DNA from: Mesorhizobium sangaii | Lineage (GTDB): Bacteria > Pseudomonadota > Alphaproteobacteria > Rhizobiales > Rhizobiaceae | Length of the DNA: 64,000 nt | Direction of reading: 5' to 3' | Assembly (NCBI RefSeq): GCF_014207355.1 | Contig: NZ_JACHEF010000002.1 | Coordinates: 1,116,001-1,180,000 of the forward strand | Shown: positions 26,487-35,900 of the stretch, one piece after another | Numbering within the stretch: the first letter of the stretch is position 1 | How the letters are laid out: every line of letters begins with the position of its first letter | The notes under the pieces: model-generated | What the model saw: the letters and a program-made list of their open reading frames with translations, nothing else | Databases searched by the model: none | What the model was told of the DNA's origin: nothing | Position numbers and translations under genes: made by a program

Positions 26487-28022
26487 ATGGCACAACAAGG
26501 ATCGACGCCTGTGTCCTTTCTCGACTTCTCGCGCATCACCAAGACCTATCCGGGCGTCAAGGCACTGTCGGACGTCTCTTTCGGCGTCGACAAGGGCGTC
26601 GTGCATGGCCTGATGGGCGAGAACGGCGCGGGCAAATCCACTCTGATCAAGATCCTGTCCGGCGACCAGCATGCCGACGCGGGTGAGATCAGCATCGACG
26701 GCAAGGTCCAGGCCTATGCCTCGACCCGGGACGCCTTCGACAATGGCGTCATCGTCATCCACCAGGAACTGCAGCTCGTTCCCGAGCTCTCCGTTGCCGA
26801 AAACCTCAGCCTCGGCCGCTTTCCCGCCAGCGCCGGCATCATTGCGCGCACCAGGATGCTTGACGACGTCGGCGCCAAGCTGAAATCGGCCGGCATCGAC
26901 ATCGACATGCGCCGCAAGGTCAAGACGCTGTCGATCGGCGAGCGCCAGATGGTCGAGATCGCCAAGGCGATCATGCTCGACGCGCGCGTCATCGCGCTGG
27001 ACGAGCCGACCTCGTCGCTGTCGTCGCGCGAAAGCGAAATCCTGTTTGCCCTGATCGATCGGCTGCGCGGCGAGGGCAAGGTCATCATCTACGTGTCGCA
27101 CCGATTAGACGAAGTGTTCAGGCTTTGCGACAGCCTGACCGTGCTGCGCGACGGCAAGCTGGCGGCGCACCACATTTCGCTCAAGGACGTCACCCGCGAT
27201 CAGGTCGTCGCCGAAATGGTCGGCCGCGAAATTTCGGACATCTGGGGTTTTCGCCCGCGCAAGGCAGGCGATATCAGACTGAAGGTCGAGGCCCTGTCAG
27301 GAGCAAAGCTGACGACGCCGGCCAGCTTCGAGGCCCGCGCCGGCGAGATCGTCGGCTTCTTCGGCCTGATCGGCGCCGGCCGCTCGGAACTGATGCGGCT
27401 GGTCTTTGGCGCCGATCCGCGCTCGGGCGGCGCCATCACCGTCGACAGCAAGGTGGTGCACGCCACCGATCCGCATGGCGCGATCCGGGCCGGAATTGTG
27501 CTGTGCTCGGAAGATCGCAAGCATGACGGCATCATCCAGGGCCGCTCGATCGAGGAGAACATCAACATCTCGTCGCGCCGCCATCACACACGCTTTGGCG
27601 TGCTGAACCGGGCCAGCGAGACCGCGACCGCCGAAACCTTCATCAAGAAACTCAAGGTGCGCACACCGTCGCGCAAGCAGGACATCATCAACCTCTCCGG
27701 CGGCAACCAGCAGAAGGTCATCCTTGGCCGCTGGCTGTCCGAGCAGGGCGTGCGGGTGCTCATCGTCGACGAACCGACTCGTGGCATCGACGTCGGCGCC
27801 AAATCGGAAATCTACGAACTGCTCTACCAGCTTGCCGAGGACGGCATGGCGATCGTCGTCGTCTCGTCCGAACTGCCGGAGGTGATGGGCATCTGCGACC
27901 GCGTCCTGGTGATGTGCGGCGGGCGCATCAGCGCCGAACTCACCCGCCACCAGTTCGCCGAGAAGGCGATCCTGGCCGCCGCCCTTCCCGACAAGAAAAC
28001 CCCCGACGCGATCGCATCCTGA
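26487..28022 (+). CDS. Sugar ABC transporter ATP-binding protein (AraG/MglA type)
   Basis: A 511-residue double ATPase typical of ribose/arabinose-class importers. The first half has Walker A GENGAGKST near residue 44 and ALDEPTSSLS. The second half has the degenerate GLIGAGRSE loop, the signature LSGGNQQKVILGRW and IVDEPTRGIDVG. The ATG at 26487 has no clear ribosome site; a GTG at 26511 has AAGGA nine bases upstream and may be the real start. It sits 47 bases after the binding protein gene and 11 before the permease. Confidence 0.94.
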   Translation: MAQQGSTPVSFLDFSRITKTYPGVKALSDVSFGVDKGVVHGLMGENGAGKSTLIKILSGDQHADAGEISIDGKVQAYASTRDAFDNGVIVIHQELQLVPELSVAENLSLGRFPASAGIIARTRMLDDVGAKLKSAGIDIDMRRKVKTLSIGERQMVEIAKAIMLDARVIALDEPTSSLSSRESEILFALIDRLRGEGKVIIYVSHRLDEVFRLCDSLTVLRDGKLAAHHISLKDVTRDQVVAEMVGREISDIWGFRPRKAGDIRLKVEALSGAKLTTPASFEARAGEIVGFFGLIGAGRSELMRLVFGADPRSGGAITVDSKVVHATDPHGAIRAGIVLCSEDRKHDGIIQGRSIEENINISSRRHHTRFGVLNRASETATAETFIKKLKVRTPSRKQDIINLSGGNQQKVILGRWLSEQGVRVLIVDEPTRGIDVGAKSEIYELLYQLAEDGMAIVVVSSELPEVMGICDRVLVMCGGRISAELTRHQFAEKAILAAALPDKKTPDAIAS

Positions 28023-28033
28023 GGACCCCCGCC

Positions 28034-28984
28034 ATGACCGACCGGTTGAAGAAGATCCTGCTCGGCGAACAGGGCCTTGTCGTCATTTTCATCGTTGCCT
28101 TCGCGCTGGTGTCGGCTCTGGTGCCGAACTTCCTCACCGATCGCAACATGCTCGGACTGCTGCAGTCGGTGGTCACCGTCGGCATCGTCGCCTGCACCAT
28201 GATGTTCTGCCTCGCGGCGCGGGACTTCGACCTGTCGGTCGGCTCCATAGTCGCCTTTGCCGGCATGGTCGCGGTGATGGCGTCGAACGCCACCGGTTCG
28301 ATCCTGCTCGGCCTTCTGGCGGCAATCGCTTGCGGCGCCTTCGTCGGTTTCATCAACGGCGTCGTCATCGCCAAATTTCGCATCAACGCGCTGATCACCA
28401 CGCTGGCCACCATGCAGATCGTGCGCGGCCTTGCGCTGATCGCGTCCGACGGCCGCGCCGTCGGCATCAACAGTCCGGATTTCTACCAGCTGGCGCTGTC
28501 GAAACTGCTCGGCATACCGACGCCGATCTGGGTGCTGGCCGTTCTCTTCGGCATCTTCGGCTTCGTCCTCAACCGCACCGTCTTCGGCAAGAACACGCTG
28601 GCCATCGGCGGCAATCCGGAGGCCTCGCGACTGGCCGGCGTCAATGTCGATCGGACGCGCATCTGGATCTTTACGCTTCAGGGCGTCGTCTGCGGCATCG
28701 CCGGCATCCTGCTCGCGTCGCGCATCACCTCCGGCCAGCCCAACGCGGCGGTCGGGCTTGAGCTTTCGGTCATCTCGGCCTGCGTGCTCGGTGGCGTCTC
28801 GCTCGCCGGCGGCCGCGCCACAATGTCGGGCGTCATCGTCGGCGTGCTGATCATGGGCATCGCCGAAAACGCCATGAACCTGCTCAACATCCCGGCCTTC
28901 TACCAGTACATCGTGCGCGGCGTTATCTTGCTCCTGGCGGTGCTGCTCGACAATCTGCGCTCGTCGGCACTGGGCCGGCGTTGA
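28034..28984 (+). CDS. Sugar ABC transporter permease (AraH type)
   Basis: A 316-residue polytopic permease of the ribose/arabinose class (BPD_transp_2) with about nine hydrophobic segments. The family motifs AARDFDLSVGSIVAFAGMVAV and ISACVLGGVSLAGGRATMSG are clear. The ATG at 28034 follows the ATPase stop by a few bases with a GAGGA-type site. It completes a three-gene importer; a single permease works as a homodimer in this class. Confidence 0.94.
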   Translation: MTDRLKKILLGEQGLVVIFIVAFALVSALVPNFLTDRNMLGLLQSVVTVGIVACTMMFCLAARDFDLSVGSIVAFAGMVAVMASNATGSILLGLLAAIACGAFVGFINGVVIAKFRINALITTLATMQIVRGLALIASDGRAVGINSPDFYQLALSKLLGIPTPIWVLAVLFGIFGFVLNRTVFGKNTLAIGGNPEASRLAGVNVDRTRIWIFTLQGVVCGIAGILLASRITSGQPNAAVGLELSVISACVLGGVSLAGGRATMSGVIVGVLIMGIAENAMNLLNIPAFYQYIVRGVILLLAVLLDNLRSSALGRR

Positions 28985-29008
28985 GCGTCTTCGACTGGAG
29001 CAACAAAA

Positions 29009-29788
29009 ATGGCTGAGCGCCTGTCCGGCAAACGCATCTTCCTGACAGGGGCCGCGCAGGGCATCGGGCTCGCCATTGCCGAAGCCTGTTTGGCCGAGGG
29101 AGCAAGACTGTTCCTCGTCGACCGCGACGGTGCATTGCTGGACAAGACTGTCGCTGGCCTCGCCGCACCCCAAGGCTATGTCGGGCATACCGCAGCCGAC
29201 ATCAGCGATTGGGCGGCGATTGCCGCGGCCGTCAGCTGGGCGAACGATGAAATCGGCCCCGTCAACGCGCTGATCAACAATGCCGGGGTCAATGTGTTTT
29301 CGACGCCGCTCGACACCAGCGAGGCGGAGTGGAACCGCAATTTCGACGTCAACGTCAAGGGCGCCTGGAATTGCAGCAAGGCAGTCTTGCCGGGTATGAT
29401 CGCAAGCGGCGGCGGCGCCATCCTCAACATCGCCTCGACGCACAGCTTCACCATCATTCCGCATACCTTCCCTTATCCCGTCGCCAAGCATGCGCTGCTC
29501 GGCCTGACCAAATCGCTGGCACTGGAATATGCGGGGCAGGGCGTGCGCGTGAACGCGCTGGCGCCAGGCTATGTCGAGACGCAGAAAGCCATCGACTACT
29601 GGAACAGTTTTCCTGACCCGGCTGCGGCGCGCGCCAACACCATGGCGCTGCATCCCGGCGGCCGCATCGCGTCGACGCGCGAGATCGCGCTTGCCGCGGT
29701 GTTCATGATTTCCGACGAGTGCCCGTTCATGAACGCAGCCAGTCTCGTCGTCGATGGCGGGCTGAGCCAGCTGCAGCATCCAGCCTGA
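29009..29788 (+). CDS. SDR family oxidoreductase, likely sugar 1-dehydrogenase of the importer locus
   Basis: A classical SDR of 259 residues. The cofactor motif TGAAQGIG is at residues 14-21, NNAG near 90, a catalytic Ser in NIASTHS, and YPVAK near 155. It is 24 bases behind the permease gene, so it is in the importer operon. Close relatives oxidise L-fucose, L-arabinose or D-galactose at C1. With the DgoD-like dehydratase this would start a non-phosphorylating sugar route (sugar to lactone to aldonate to 2-keto-3-deoxyaldonate). No lactonase or aldolase is in the window. Confidence 0.88.
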   Translation: MAERLSGKRIFLTGAAQGIGLAIAEACLAEGARLFLVDRDGALLDKTVAGLAAPQGYVGHTAADISDWAAIAAAVSWANDEIGPVNALINNAGVNVFSTPLDTSEAEWNRNFDVNVKGAWNCSKAVLPGMIASGGGAILNIASTHSFTIIPHTFPYPVAKHALLGLTKSLALEYAGQGVRVNALAPGYVETQKAIDYWNSFPDPAAARANTMALHPGGRIASTREIALAAVFMISDECPFMNAASLVVDGGLSQLQHPA

Positions 29789-29892
29789 TCATAGCCAAGA
29801 GACGATCGCAGCACGGGTTCGGCGGTTTGGGCAAGGGTTGAACCGGGTTGGCGCCCCCATCCGGAGAGAGAATTTCTAATCACCGTCGCGGA

Positions 29893-29929
29893 TTTAGAAT
29901 AAACTAACTCTACAGAATTTATAGAATAA
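29893..29929 (+). promoter_or_regulatory. AT-rich promoter region of the sulfur locus with TAGAATAA repeats
   Basis: TTTAGAATAA (29893-29902) and TTTATAGAATAA (29918-29929) are near-repeats 25 bases apart, in a strongly AT-rich patch about 125 bases before ssuD. The 11-mer TTTATAGAATA recurs in reverse orientation before sfnG at 32760-32770, which points to a shared activator or promoter element. Confidence 0.5.
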
Positions 29930-30052
29930 GCAATCTGCACTGGCGATCTGGTTTCCACCTGGACAGGACCACGCCATGCCCACCCTTCTGCGCTCGCCCT
30001 CAATTCCGTCTGGCATGACCGGCCAACGTCGTCGGACTTCAGGAGGCAGGCG

Positions 30053-31225
30053 ATGACACGGGACATCCCTGACCGCATCAAGGTGCTGTGGTTCCTGCCG
30101 ACGCATGGCGACAGCCGCTATCTCGGCACATCGGAAGGCGGCAGGGCCGTCGACCTGCCCTACCTGACGCAAGTGGCAAAGGCAGCCGACACGCTGGGAT
30201 ACTACGGCGTGCTGTTGCCGACTGGCCGGGCCTGCGAGGATTCCTGGGTGATCGCCTCGGCGCTGGTGCCGCTGACCGAGCGCCTGCGTTTCCTCGTCGC
30301 CGTGCGGCCCGGCCTGCAGTCGCCGACGCTCGCCGCGCGCATGACGGCGACGCTCGATCGCATCTCCAACGGTCGTCTGCTGATCAACGTCGTCACCGGC
30401 GGTGACCCGCTGGAGAACAAGGGTGACGGCATTTTCCTGTCGCATGCCGAGCGCTACGAGGTGACGCAGGAATTCCTTCAGATCTACAAGCGCGTGCTGA
30501 GCGGCGAGACGGTCGAGCACGAGGGCAAGCATTTCCGCATTGAGGACGGCCGGCTGCTGTTTCCGCCGGTGCAGACGCCTCACCCGCCGCTCTATTTCGG
30601 CGGTTCGTCCGACGCCGGATCCGTGGTGGCGGCACAGGAGATCGACAAATACCTGACCTGGGGCGAGCCGCCCGCCGATGTCGAGCGCAAGCTGGACGGC
30701 GTGCGTGAACTCGCCGAGAAGGCCGGCCGCAAGCTCTCCTTCGGCATCCGCCTGCATGTCATCGCGCGCGAGACGACAGAACAGGCCTGGGCCGCGGCGG
30801 ACAGCCTGATCAGCCGGCTCGACGATGCGACGATCGCCTCGGCGCAAAAAGTCTTTGCCCGCATGGATTCGGTCGGTCAGGCGCGGATGAGCGCACTGCA
30901 CGGCGGTAACCGCGCCAAGCTCGAGATCGCGCCCAATCTGTGGGCCGGCGTCGGCCTGGTGCGCGGCGGCGCCGGCACGGCGCTTGTCGGCGACCCCGAC
31001 ACAATTGCCGAACGCATCGACGAATACCGCCGCCTCGGCATCGATACCTTCATCCTGTCCGGCTATCCGCATCTCGAGGAAGCCTATCGCTTCGGCGAGC
31101 TGGTGCTGCCGAAACTGCCGACCGATCATCTGGTGAAGGCCGCCGGCTCGTCGGTCAACACCGGCCCGTTCGGCGAGACCATTGCCGGCGACCACCGGCC
31201 GAAGTCACTCGCCAGCGCCTCGTGA
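30053..31225 (+). CDS. ssuD: FMNH2-dependent alkanesulfonate monooxygenase (SsuD/MsuD family)
   Basis: A 390-residue flavin-dependent monooxygenase of the luciferase-like (LLM) fold that releases sulfite from alkanesulfonates using FMNH2 and oxygen. The SsuD hallmarks are present: a Cys in TGRACEDSW near residue 64, [15 protein letters not shown] near 120, [10 protein letters not shown] near 183 and a late [16 protein letters not shown]. It is slightly longer than E. coli SsuD (381). GGAGG lies six bases upstream of the ATG. No ssuABC genes are near; the branched-chain-type transporter downstream may take their place. Its stop overlaps the GTG of the next gene, so the two are coupled. MsuD-like preference for methanesulfonate is possible. 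Confidence 0.94.
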   Translation: MTRDIPDRIKVLWFLPTHGDSRYLGTSEGGRAVDLPYLTQVAKAADTLGYYGVLLPTGRACEDSWVIASALVPLTERLRFLVAVRPGLQSPTLAARMTATLDRISNGRLLINVVTGGDPLENKGDGIFLSHAERYEVTQEFLQIYKRVLSGETVEHEGKHFRIEDGRLLFPPVQTPHPPLYFGGSSDAGSVVAAQEIDKYLTWGEPPADVERKLDGVRELAEKAGRKLSFGIRLHVIARETTEQAWAAADSLISRLDDATIASAQKVFARMDSVGQARMSALHGGNRAKLEIAPNLWAGVGLVRGGAGTALVGDPDTIAERIDEYRRLGIDTFILSGYPHLEEAYRFGELVLPKLPTDHLVKAAGSSVNTGPFGETIAGDHRPKSLASAS

Positions 31226-32676
31226 ACGCGCTCCCCCCGACCCGTCGGTTGCGCGTCGCCATCATTGGCGGCGGCTTTTCCGGCGCCGCGGTGGCCTGGC
31301 ACCTGGCGCGGGCATCTCGGCCGGAGCGCCTGCCGATTTCCGTGATCGAGCCGAGACCGGCGCTCGGCGGCGGCCTGGCCTATTCCAGCGAGGAGCCGGC
31401 ACACCGGGTCAATGTCCCAGCGGTCAGGATGAGCATGGCTCCCGATGATCCGCAGCATTTTGCGCGCTGGTTGAGCCGTGATGGCGAACTCGAGCGCGAT
31501 CCGGACGCCATCTGGAAGAATGGCGATGTCTATCCGAGTCGGCGCGTGTTCGGCCGCTACGTCGCCGAGCACCTCGCACCCTGGCTCGGTTCGGGCGCGG
31601 TGCATCATGTCGGCGGTCTCGCCACACATGTGGCACGTGACGCGGATGGCAGGGGCTGGACCATGCACACCTCGGACGGGCCGGTCGCCGCCGACATCGT
31701 CGTCCTGGCGGCGACGCATCCGCTGCCCAATATTCCCGCCGCGCTGGCCTCGCTGGCGGAAGCGCCTGGCTTCATCACCGATCCGTACGCTCCTGCAGCG
31801 CTTGCTGGAATCGGGCGGCAGGCGTCGGTGCTGATCGTCGGCTCCGGACTGACCTCGGCCGACATGGTTGCCGAACTCGATCGCCGTGGGCATCGCGGCC
31901 GCATCCTGGCGCTGTCTCGCCGCGGGCTGCGCTCGCGCGGCCACCCGGCCATCAGGGGTGAGCCCTTCGGCGACTTTGCCTCCGTGCCGGCCACAACGGC
32001 GCTGCGGCTGCTCAAAACCATCCGTGCGACGCTGGCAGCCGCGCACGCGGCCAATGTCAACTGGCAGTCCGTCTTCGACCAGCTGCGCCAGCAGGGGCCG
32101 GTGCTGTGGGCCGCACTTGCGCCGCCTGAGCGGGCAAGGCTGGTCCGCCAGTTGCGCGTGTTCTGGGACGTGCATCGCTTCAGGATCGCACCACAGGTCG
32201 CGGCCGTGCTCGACCGCCGCCATACAGCCGGCACATTCGACAATATTGCTGCCAGGCTTGTCGCATCGAACCATGAGGACGACAGCCTGGCGGTCAGCTT
32301 TCAGCGGCGTGGGCAGACGCGGATCGAGACGGCCCGCTTCGATGCCGTCATCAACACCACCGGTCCGGCGCATGGGCAGGCGCTGCAGCTTAACCCGGCA
32401 TTGCGCTCGCTGACCGACGCAGGGCTGATCAGAGCCGACGCCTACGGACTGGGGATCGAGACAAACCGCGACAGCCGCGCCGTCGGCCGGGACGGCAGGG
32501 CGGTCACGACGCTCTTTGTCGCCGGGCCGTTGGCACGCGGGACTTTCGGCGAACTCATGGGCCTGCCGGAGGTTGCCCGCCATGCCCAGGCGGTCGCGGC
32601 CGAGATTGCAAAGCTGCTCGACACGCCAGCCGAGGCCGTCGGCGCCACTGCCGAACACGTTCGGGTCGCGGGCTGA
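31222..32676 (+). CDS. FAD/NAD(P)-binding protein (NAD_binding_9 family)
   Basis: A 484-residue flavoprotein. The N-terminal FAD Rossmann motif GGGFSGAA starts at residue 16, and a second dinucleotide motif [10 protein letters not shown] lies near residue 206. The C-terminal part has TTGPAHG and [10 protein letters not shown]. This matches the NAD_binding_9 group of unknown specific function. The GTG at 31222 overlaps the ssuD stop (GTGA). A frame reaching back to 30940 lies inside ssuD and is not real. Tight coupling with SsuD suggests it serves the same sulfur route, perhaps handling a product or electrons, but the FMN reductase role is already covered by the MsuE-like gene. Confidence 0.85.
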   Translation: MNALPPTRRLRVAIIGGGFSGAAVAWHLARASRPERLPISVIEPRPALGGGLAYSSEEPAHRVNVPAVRMSMAPDDPQHFARWLSRDGELERDPDAIWKNGDVYPSRRVFGRYVAEHLAPWLGSGAVHHVGGLATHVARDADGRGWTMHTSDGPVAADIVVLAATHPLPNIPAALASLAEAPGFITDPYAPAALAGIGRQASVLIVGSGLTSADMVAELDRRGHRGRILALSRRGLRSRGHPAIRGEPFGDFASVPATTALRLLKTIRATLAAAHAANVNWQSVFDQLRQQGPVLWAALAPPERARLVRQLRVFWDVHRFRIAPQVAAVLDRRHTAGTFDNIAARLVASNHEDDSLAVSFQRRGQTRIETARFDAVINTTGPAHGQALQLNPALRSLTDAGLIRADAYGLGIETNRDSRAVGRDGRAVTTLFVAGPLARGTFGELMGLPEVARHAQAVAAEIAKLLDTPAEAVGATAEHVRVAG

Positions 32677-32710
32677 CAATCGAAGCCGGGTTGGCCGGGC
32701 AAAATTGGTA

Positions 32711-32770
32711 TTTCCGTCCCGAGAGGGCCCCAAAAACGGAAAATCCTTCTTTGTATATATATTCTATAAA
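32711..32770 (+). promoter_or_regulatory. sfnG upstream region: inverted repeat plus motif shared with ssuD promoter
   Basis: TTTCCGT at 32711-32717 and ACGGAAA at 32736-32742 form an inverted repeat. It is followed by an AT-rich stretch holding TATTCTATAAA at 32760-32770, the exact reverse complement of the 11-mer before ssuD. sfnG starts 71 bases later, so this gene probably has its own promoter. Confidence 0.5.
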
Positions 32771-32841
32771 CATAATAAATATTGGCGAAAACCGGCTGCG
32801 GTCGGATCGATCAACGACACCGCCTGAAGGGGAGACAGTTC

Positions 32842-33945
32842 ATGGCACACGCTGAGACCGACGCGATCAAATTCGCCTACTGGGTGCCTAATGTTTCGGG
32901 CGGCCTGGTGATCTCCAACATCGAGCAGCGCACCAACCATTCGGCCGAGTACAATCGCAAGCTGGCGCAGATCGCCGAGAAGGCCGGCTTCGACTACGCG
33001 CTCAGCCAGATCCGTTTCACCGCCGGCTACGGCGCCGACGAGCAGCATGAATCGGTGGCGTTCAGCCATGATCTGCTTGCGGCCACCACAACGCTCAAGG
33101 TCATCGCGGCGATCCTGCCCGGACCGTGGAATCCGGCGCTGGCGGCCAAGCAGATCGCCACCATCAGCTACCTGACCAACGGCCGCGTCGCCATCAACCT
33201 CGTTTCCGGCTGGTTTCGTGGCGAGTTCCACGCCATCGGCGAGCATTGGCTCGACCATGACGAGCGCTATCGCCGCTCGGAGGAGTTCATCCGTTCGCTG
33301 CGCGGAATATGGACGCAGGACAGCTTCACCTTCCGTGGCGATTTCTATCGCTTCAACGAATATTCGCTGAAGCCGAAGCCGCCGCATCCGCTACCCGAAA
33401 TCTTCCAGGGTGGGTCGTCGCGCGCAGCGCGAGACATGGCATCGCGCGTTTCGGACTGGTACTTCACCAACGGCAACACGCCGACCGAGATCGCCAAACA
33501 GGTGGATGACATCCAGGCCAAGGCAAAGGCCAACAACCATTCCGTCAAGGTCGGCGTCAATGCCTTCGCCATCGTCCGCGAGACCGAGGACGAGGCCAAG
33601 GCGGTGCTCGCCGAAATCATCGCCAAGGCCAATCCCGAGGCGGTCAACGCCTTTGGCCATGAGGTCAAGAATGCCGGCAAGGCCTCGCCGGAAGGCGAGG
33701 GCAATTGGGCGAAATCGTCCTTCGACGATCTGGTCCAGTACAATGACGGCTTCCGCTCGAACCTGATCGGCACGCCTAGGCAGGTCGCCGAGCGTATCGT
33801 CGACCTGAAGCGCGCCGGCGCCGATCTCATCCTGCTCGGCTTCCTGCACTTCCAGGAAGAGGTCGAGTATTTCGGCAAGCATGTCATTCCGCTCGTCCGC
33901 GAGCTGGAAGACAGCGAGGCGGCGGCCTCGCTGGCGGCGGAATAG
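32842..33945 (+). CDS. sfnG: Dimethyl sulfone monooxygenase (SfnG family)
   Basis: A 367-residue LLM-class FMNH2-dependent monooxygenase. SfnG converts dimethyl sulfone to methanesulfinate and formaldehyde. The N-terminal FAYWVPNVSGGLVISNIEQRT is characteristic of the family, as are AAILPGPWNPALAAKQIATI, INLVSGWFRGEFHAIGEHWLDHDERYRRSEEF and a late LLGFLHFQEEVEYFG. The ATG at 32842 follows GGGGAG; a longer frame from 32782 would start in the promoter region. FMNH2 would come from the MsuE-like reductase at the end of the locus. Confidence 0.93.
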   Translation: MAHAETDAIKFAYWVPNVSGGLVISNIEQRTNHSAEYNRKLAQIAEKAGFDYALSQIRFTAGYGADEQHESVAFSHDLLAATTTLKVIAAILPGPWNPALAAKQIATISYLTNGRVAINLVSGWFRGEFHAIGEHWLDHDERYRRSEEFIRSLRGIWTQDSFTFRGDFYRFNEYSLKPKPPHPLPEIFQGGSSRAARDMASRVSDWYFTNGNTPTEIAKQVDDIQAKAKANNHSVKVGVNAFAIVRETEDEAKAVLAEIIAKANPEAVNAFGHEVKNAGKASPEGEGNWAKSSFDDLVQYNDGFRSNLIGTPRQVAERIVDLKRAGADLILLGFLHFQEEVEYFGKHVIPLVRELEDSEAAASLAAE

Positions 33946-34053
33946 CCACCCTGAAAGGTCGGCCGGACAGGCTCCGGCCAACCCACGAATGAAGCTTGCC
34001 CTGCGCGCTCGATCCTTCGAGCGGCAACGAGGATTTGCGCGCCTGAGGGTGCA

Positions 34054-35001
34054 ATGAGGACGATTGGAATGCCGTTGCCAAGTTATGCCCTCGGAGTGAT
34101 GGAGGCTTCGGTCTATGCGCCGGAAGTCTTGGCGCGCGGCCTGCCGTCAGCTCTGCCGCCAGCGCAGCCATCCGAAGGCCGCGCCGAGCCCACCGGGCTT
34201 GCCGCGCAAGCCGCTCCGCTGCTTTCGCTTCAGGGCATCGGCCTGTCGTTTGGCGGCGTCGTCGCGCTGGCCGATATCGACCTGTCGGTCCATCCCGGCG
34301 AGATCCGCGCCATCATCGGCCCGAACGGCGCCGGCAAGAGCTCGCTGATCAACGTTATCAGCGGCGTCTATCGGCCGGATCGCGGTCATGTCCTGCTCGA
34401 TGGTGTCGGCTATGCCCAGGTCCCGACGCAGCGGCTGGCGCATCTCGGCGTCGCCAGGACCTTCCAGAACCTTGCCCTGTTCAAGGGTCTCAGCGTCCTC
34501 GACAATGTCGCCTCAGGCCTTGCCTACAAGGTCCGCTCCAACTTTGCCGGCCAGGTGCTCGGCATCGGACGCTCGCGCGGCGAGCAGCGCGACACTCTGA
34601 GCCGCGCCGATCAGATCCTCCAATTCCTCGACCTCAGCCCCGTTCGCGATCGCCTTGTCGGCACCTTGCCTTACGGACTGCAGAAGCGGGTCGAACTTGC
34701 CCGCGCGCTGGTCGCGCAACCGCGCCTGCTTTTGCTCGACGAGCCGATGGCCGGCATGACCGCGAGCGAAAAGGGCGAGATGGCGGGCTTCGTGCGTGCC
34801 GCGCGCGACCGCTTCGCCACCACCGTGGTGCTGATCGAGCATGATGTCGGCGTCGTCATGGGTCTGTCCGACCGCATCGCCGTTCTCGACTACGGCCGCA
34901 AGATCGCCGACGCCACGCCCGACGAAGTCAGGAACGACCAGCGCGTCATCGATGCCTATCTCGGCGTCGCCTCGGACAATGAGGACGGGGCAGGCATATG
35001 A
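34054..35001 (+). CDS. Branched-chain-type ABC transporter ATP-binding protein (LivG type)
   Basis: A 315-residue ATPase of the hydrophobic amino acid uptake class. Walker A GPNGAGKSS is near residue 89, the Q-loop region in GVARTFQNLALF, a reduced signature LPYGLQKRVELARAL, Walker B LLLLDEPMAGM, and the class-specific TVVLIEHDVGVVMGLSDRI. About 55 extra N-terminal Pro/Ala-rich residues precede the domain; the ATG at 34054 has GAGGG five bases upstream, so they are probably real. The stop overlaps the next ATG (ATGA). It belongs to a five-gene importer inside the sulfur locus. Confidence 0.92.
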   Translation: MRTIGMPLPSYALGVMEASVYAPEVLARGLPSALPPAQPSEGRAEPTGLAAQAAPLLSLQGIGLSFGGVVALADIDLSVHPGEIRAIIGPNGAGKSSLINVISGVYRPDRGHVLLDGVGYAQVPTQRLAHLGVARTFQNLALFKGLSVLDNVASGLAYKVRSNFAGQVLGIGRSRGEQRDTLSRADQILQFLDLSPVRDRLVGTLPYGLQKRVELARALVAQPRLLLLDEPMAGMTASEKGEMAGFVRAARDRFATTVVLIEHDVGVVMGLSDRIAVLDYGRKIADATPDEVRNDQRVIDAYLGVASDNEDGAGI

Positions 35002-35897
35002 TCGCCGACTTCGACTACCAGTTCTTCATCGAAGTGCTCGTCGGCGGCCTGCTCTCCGGCGTCATGTACTCGCTGGTCGCCATCGGCTTCGTGCTGATCT
35101 ACAAGACCTCAGGCGTGCTCAATTTCGCGCAAGGCGCGCTGCTCTTGTTCGCCGCACTGACCTTCGTCAGCCTTGTCGAGCGCGGCGTCCCATTCGCGCT
35201 GGCGCTGGTGGTCACCTTCGCCATCATGGTGGCGATCGGCATCGCCATCGAGCGCACGGTGCTGCGGCCGCTCACCAACAAGCCGCCGATCACGCTGTTC
35301 ATGGCGACGCTCGGCCTGTCCTATATCATCGAGGGCGCCGCCCAGCTGATCTGGGGCACGCAGGTCCACGGCCTCGATCTCGGCATCGAGGACGTGCCGC
35401 TGGAAATCGGCGGCGTGCTGATCAGCCAGTTCGATATCTTCGCCGCCGTGGTGGCCGCCGGCATGGTTCTCCTGCTGTCGTTGTTCTTCCGCTACACCCG
35501 CATCGGCCTCAGCTTTCGCGCTGTCGCCGACGACCAGTTCGCGGCCCTCGCGGTTGGCCTGCGCCTGCCCTTGATCTGGGCGACCGTTTGGGCGGCGGCC
35601 GGGCTTGTCGCGCTGGTGGCAGGCTTGCTCTGGGGGGCACGCCTTGGCGTGCAGTTCTCGCTGTCCCTGGTGGTGCTCAAGGCGCTGCCGGTGCTGGTGC
35701 TCGGCGGCTTCGATTCCATCCTCGGCGCCATCGTCGGTGGATTGCTGATCGGCGCCAGCGAAAAGCTCGCCGAGGTCTATATCGGCGACTATTTCGGCGG
35801 CGGCATCGAGAGCTGGTTCGCCTATGTCGTCGCGCTCGTCTTCCTCCTGATCCGTCCTTCCGGCCTGTTCGGCCAGAAGCTCGTCGAAAGGATCTGA
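34998..35897 (+). CDS. Branched-chain-type ABC transporter permease (LivH type)
   Basis: A 299-residue inner-membrane permease with about eight hydrophobic segments. The N-terminal GLLSGVMYSLVAIGFVLIYKTSGVLNFAQGAL is the LivH family hallmark. The cytoplasmic loop SFRAVADDQFAALAVGL and the ALPVLVLGGFDSILGAIVGG segment also fit. Its ATG overlaps the LivG-type stop, giving translational coupling. The partner permease follows three bases later. Confidence 0.93.
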   Translation: MIADFDYQFFIEVLVGGLLSGVMYSLVAIGFVLIYKTSGVLNFAQGALLLFAALTFVSLVERGVPFALALVVTFAIMVAIGIAIERTVLRPLTNKPPITLFMATLGLSYIIEGAAQLIWGTQVHGLDLGIEDVPLEIGGVLISQFDIFAAVVAAGMVLLLSLFFRYTRIGLSFRAVADDQFAALAVGLRLPLIWATVWAAAGLVALVAGLLWGARLGVQFSLSLVVLKALPVLVLGGFDSILGAIVGGLLIGASEKLAEVYIGDYFGGGIESWFAYVVALVFLLIRPSGLFGQKLVERI

Positions 35898-35900
35898 GCC

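Noticed and set aside
27824..29779. 651-codon reverse frame opposite the sugar permease and SDR genes
   Set aside because: Antisense shadow; the forward genes have full family motifs and ribosome sites.
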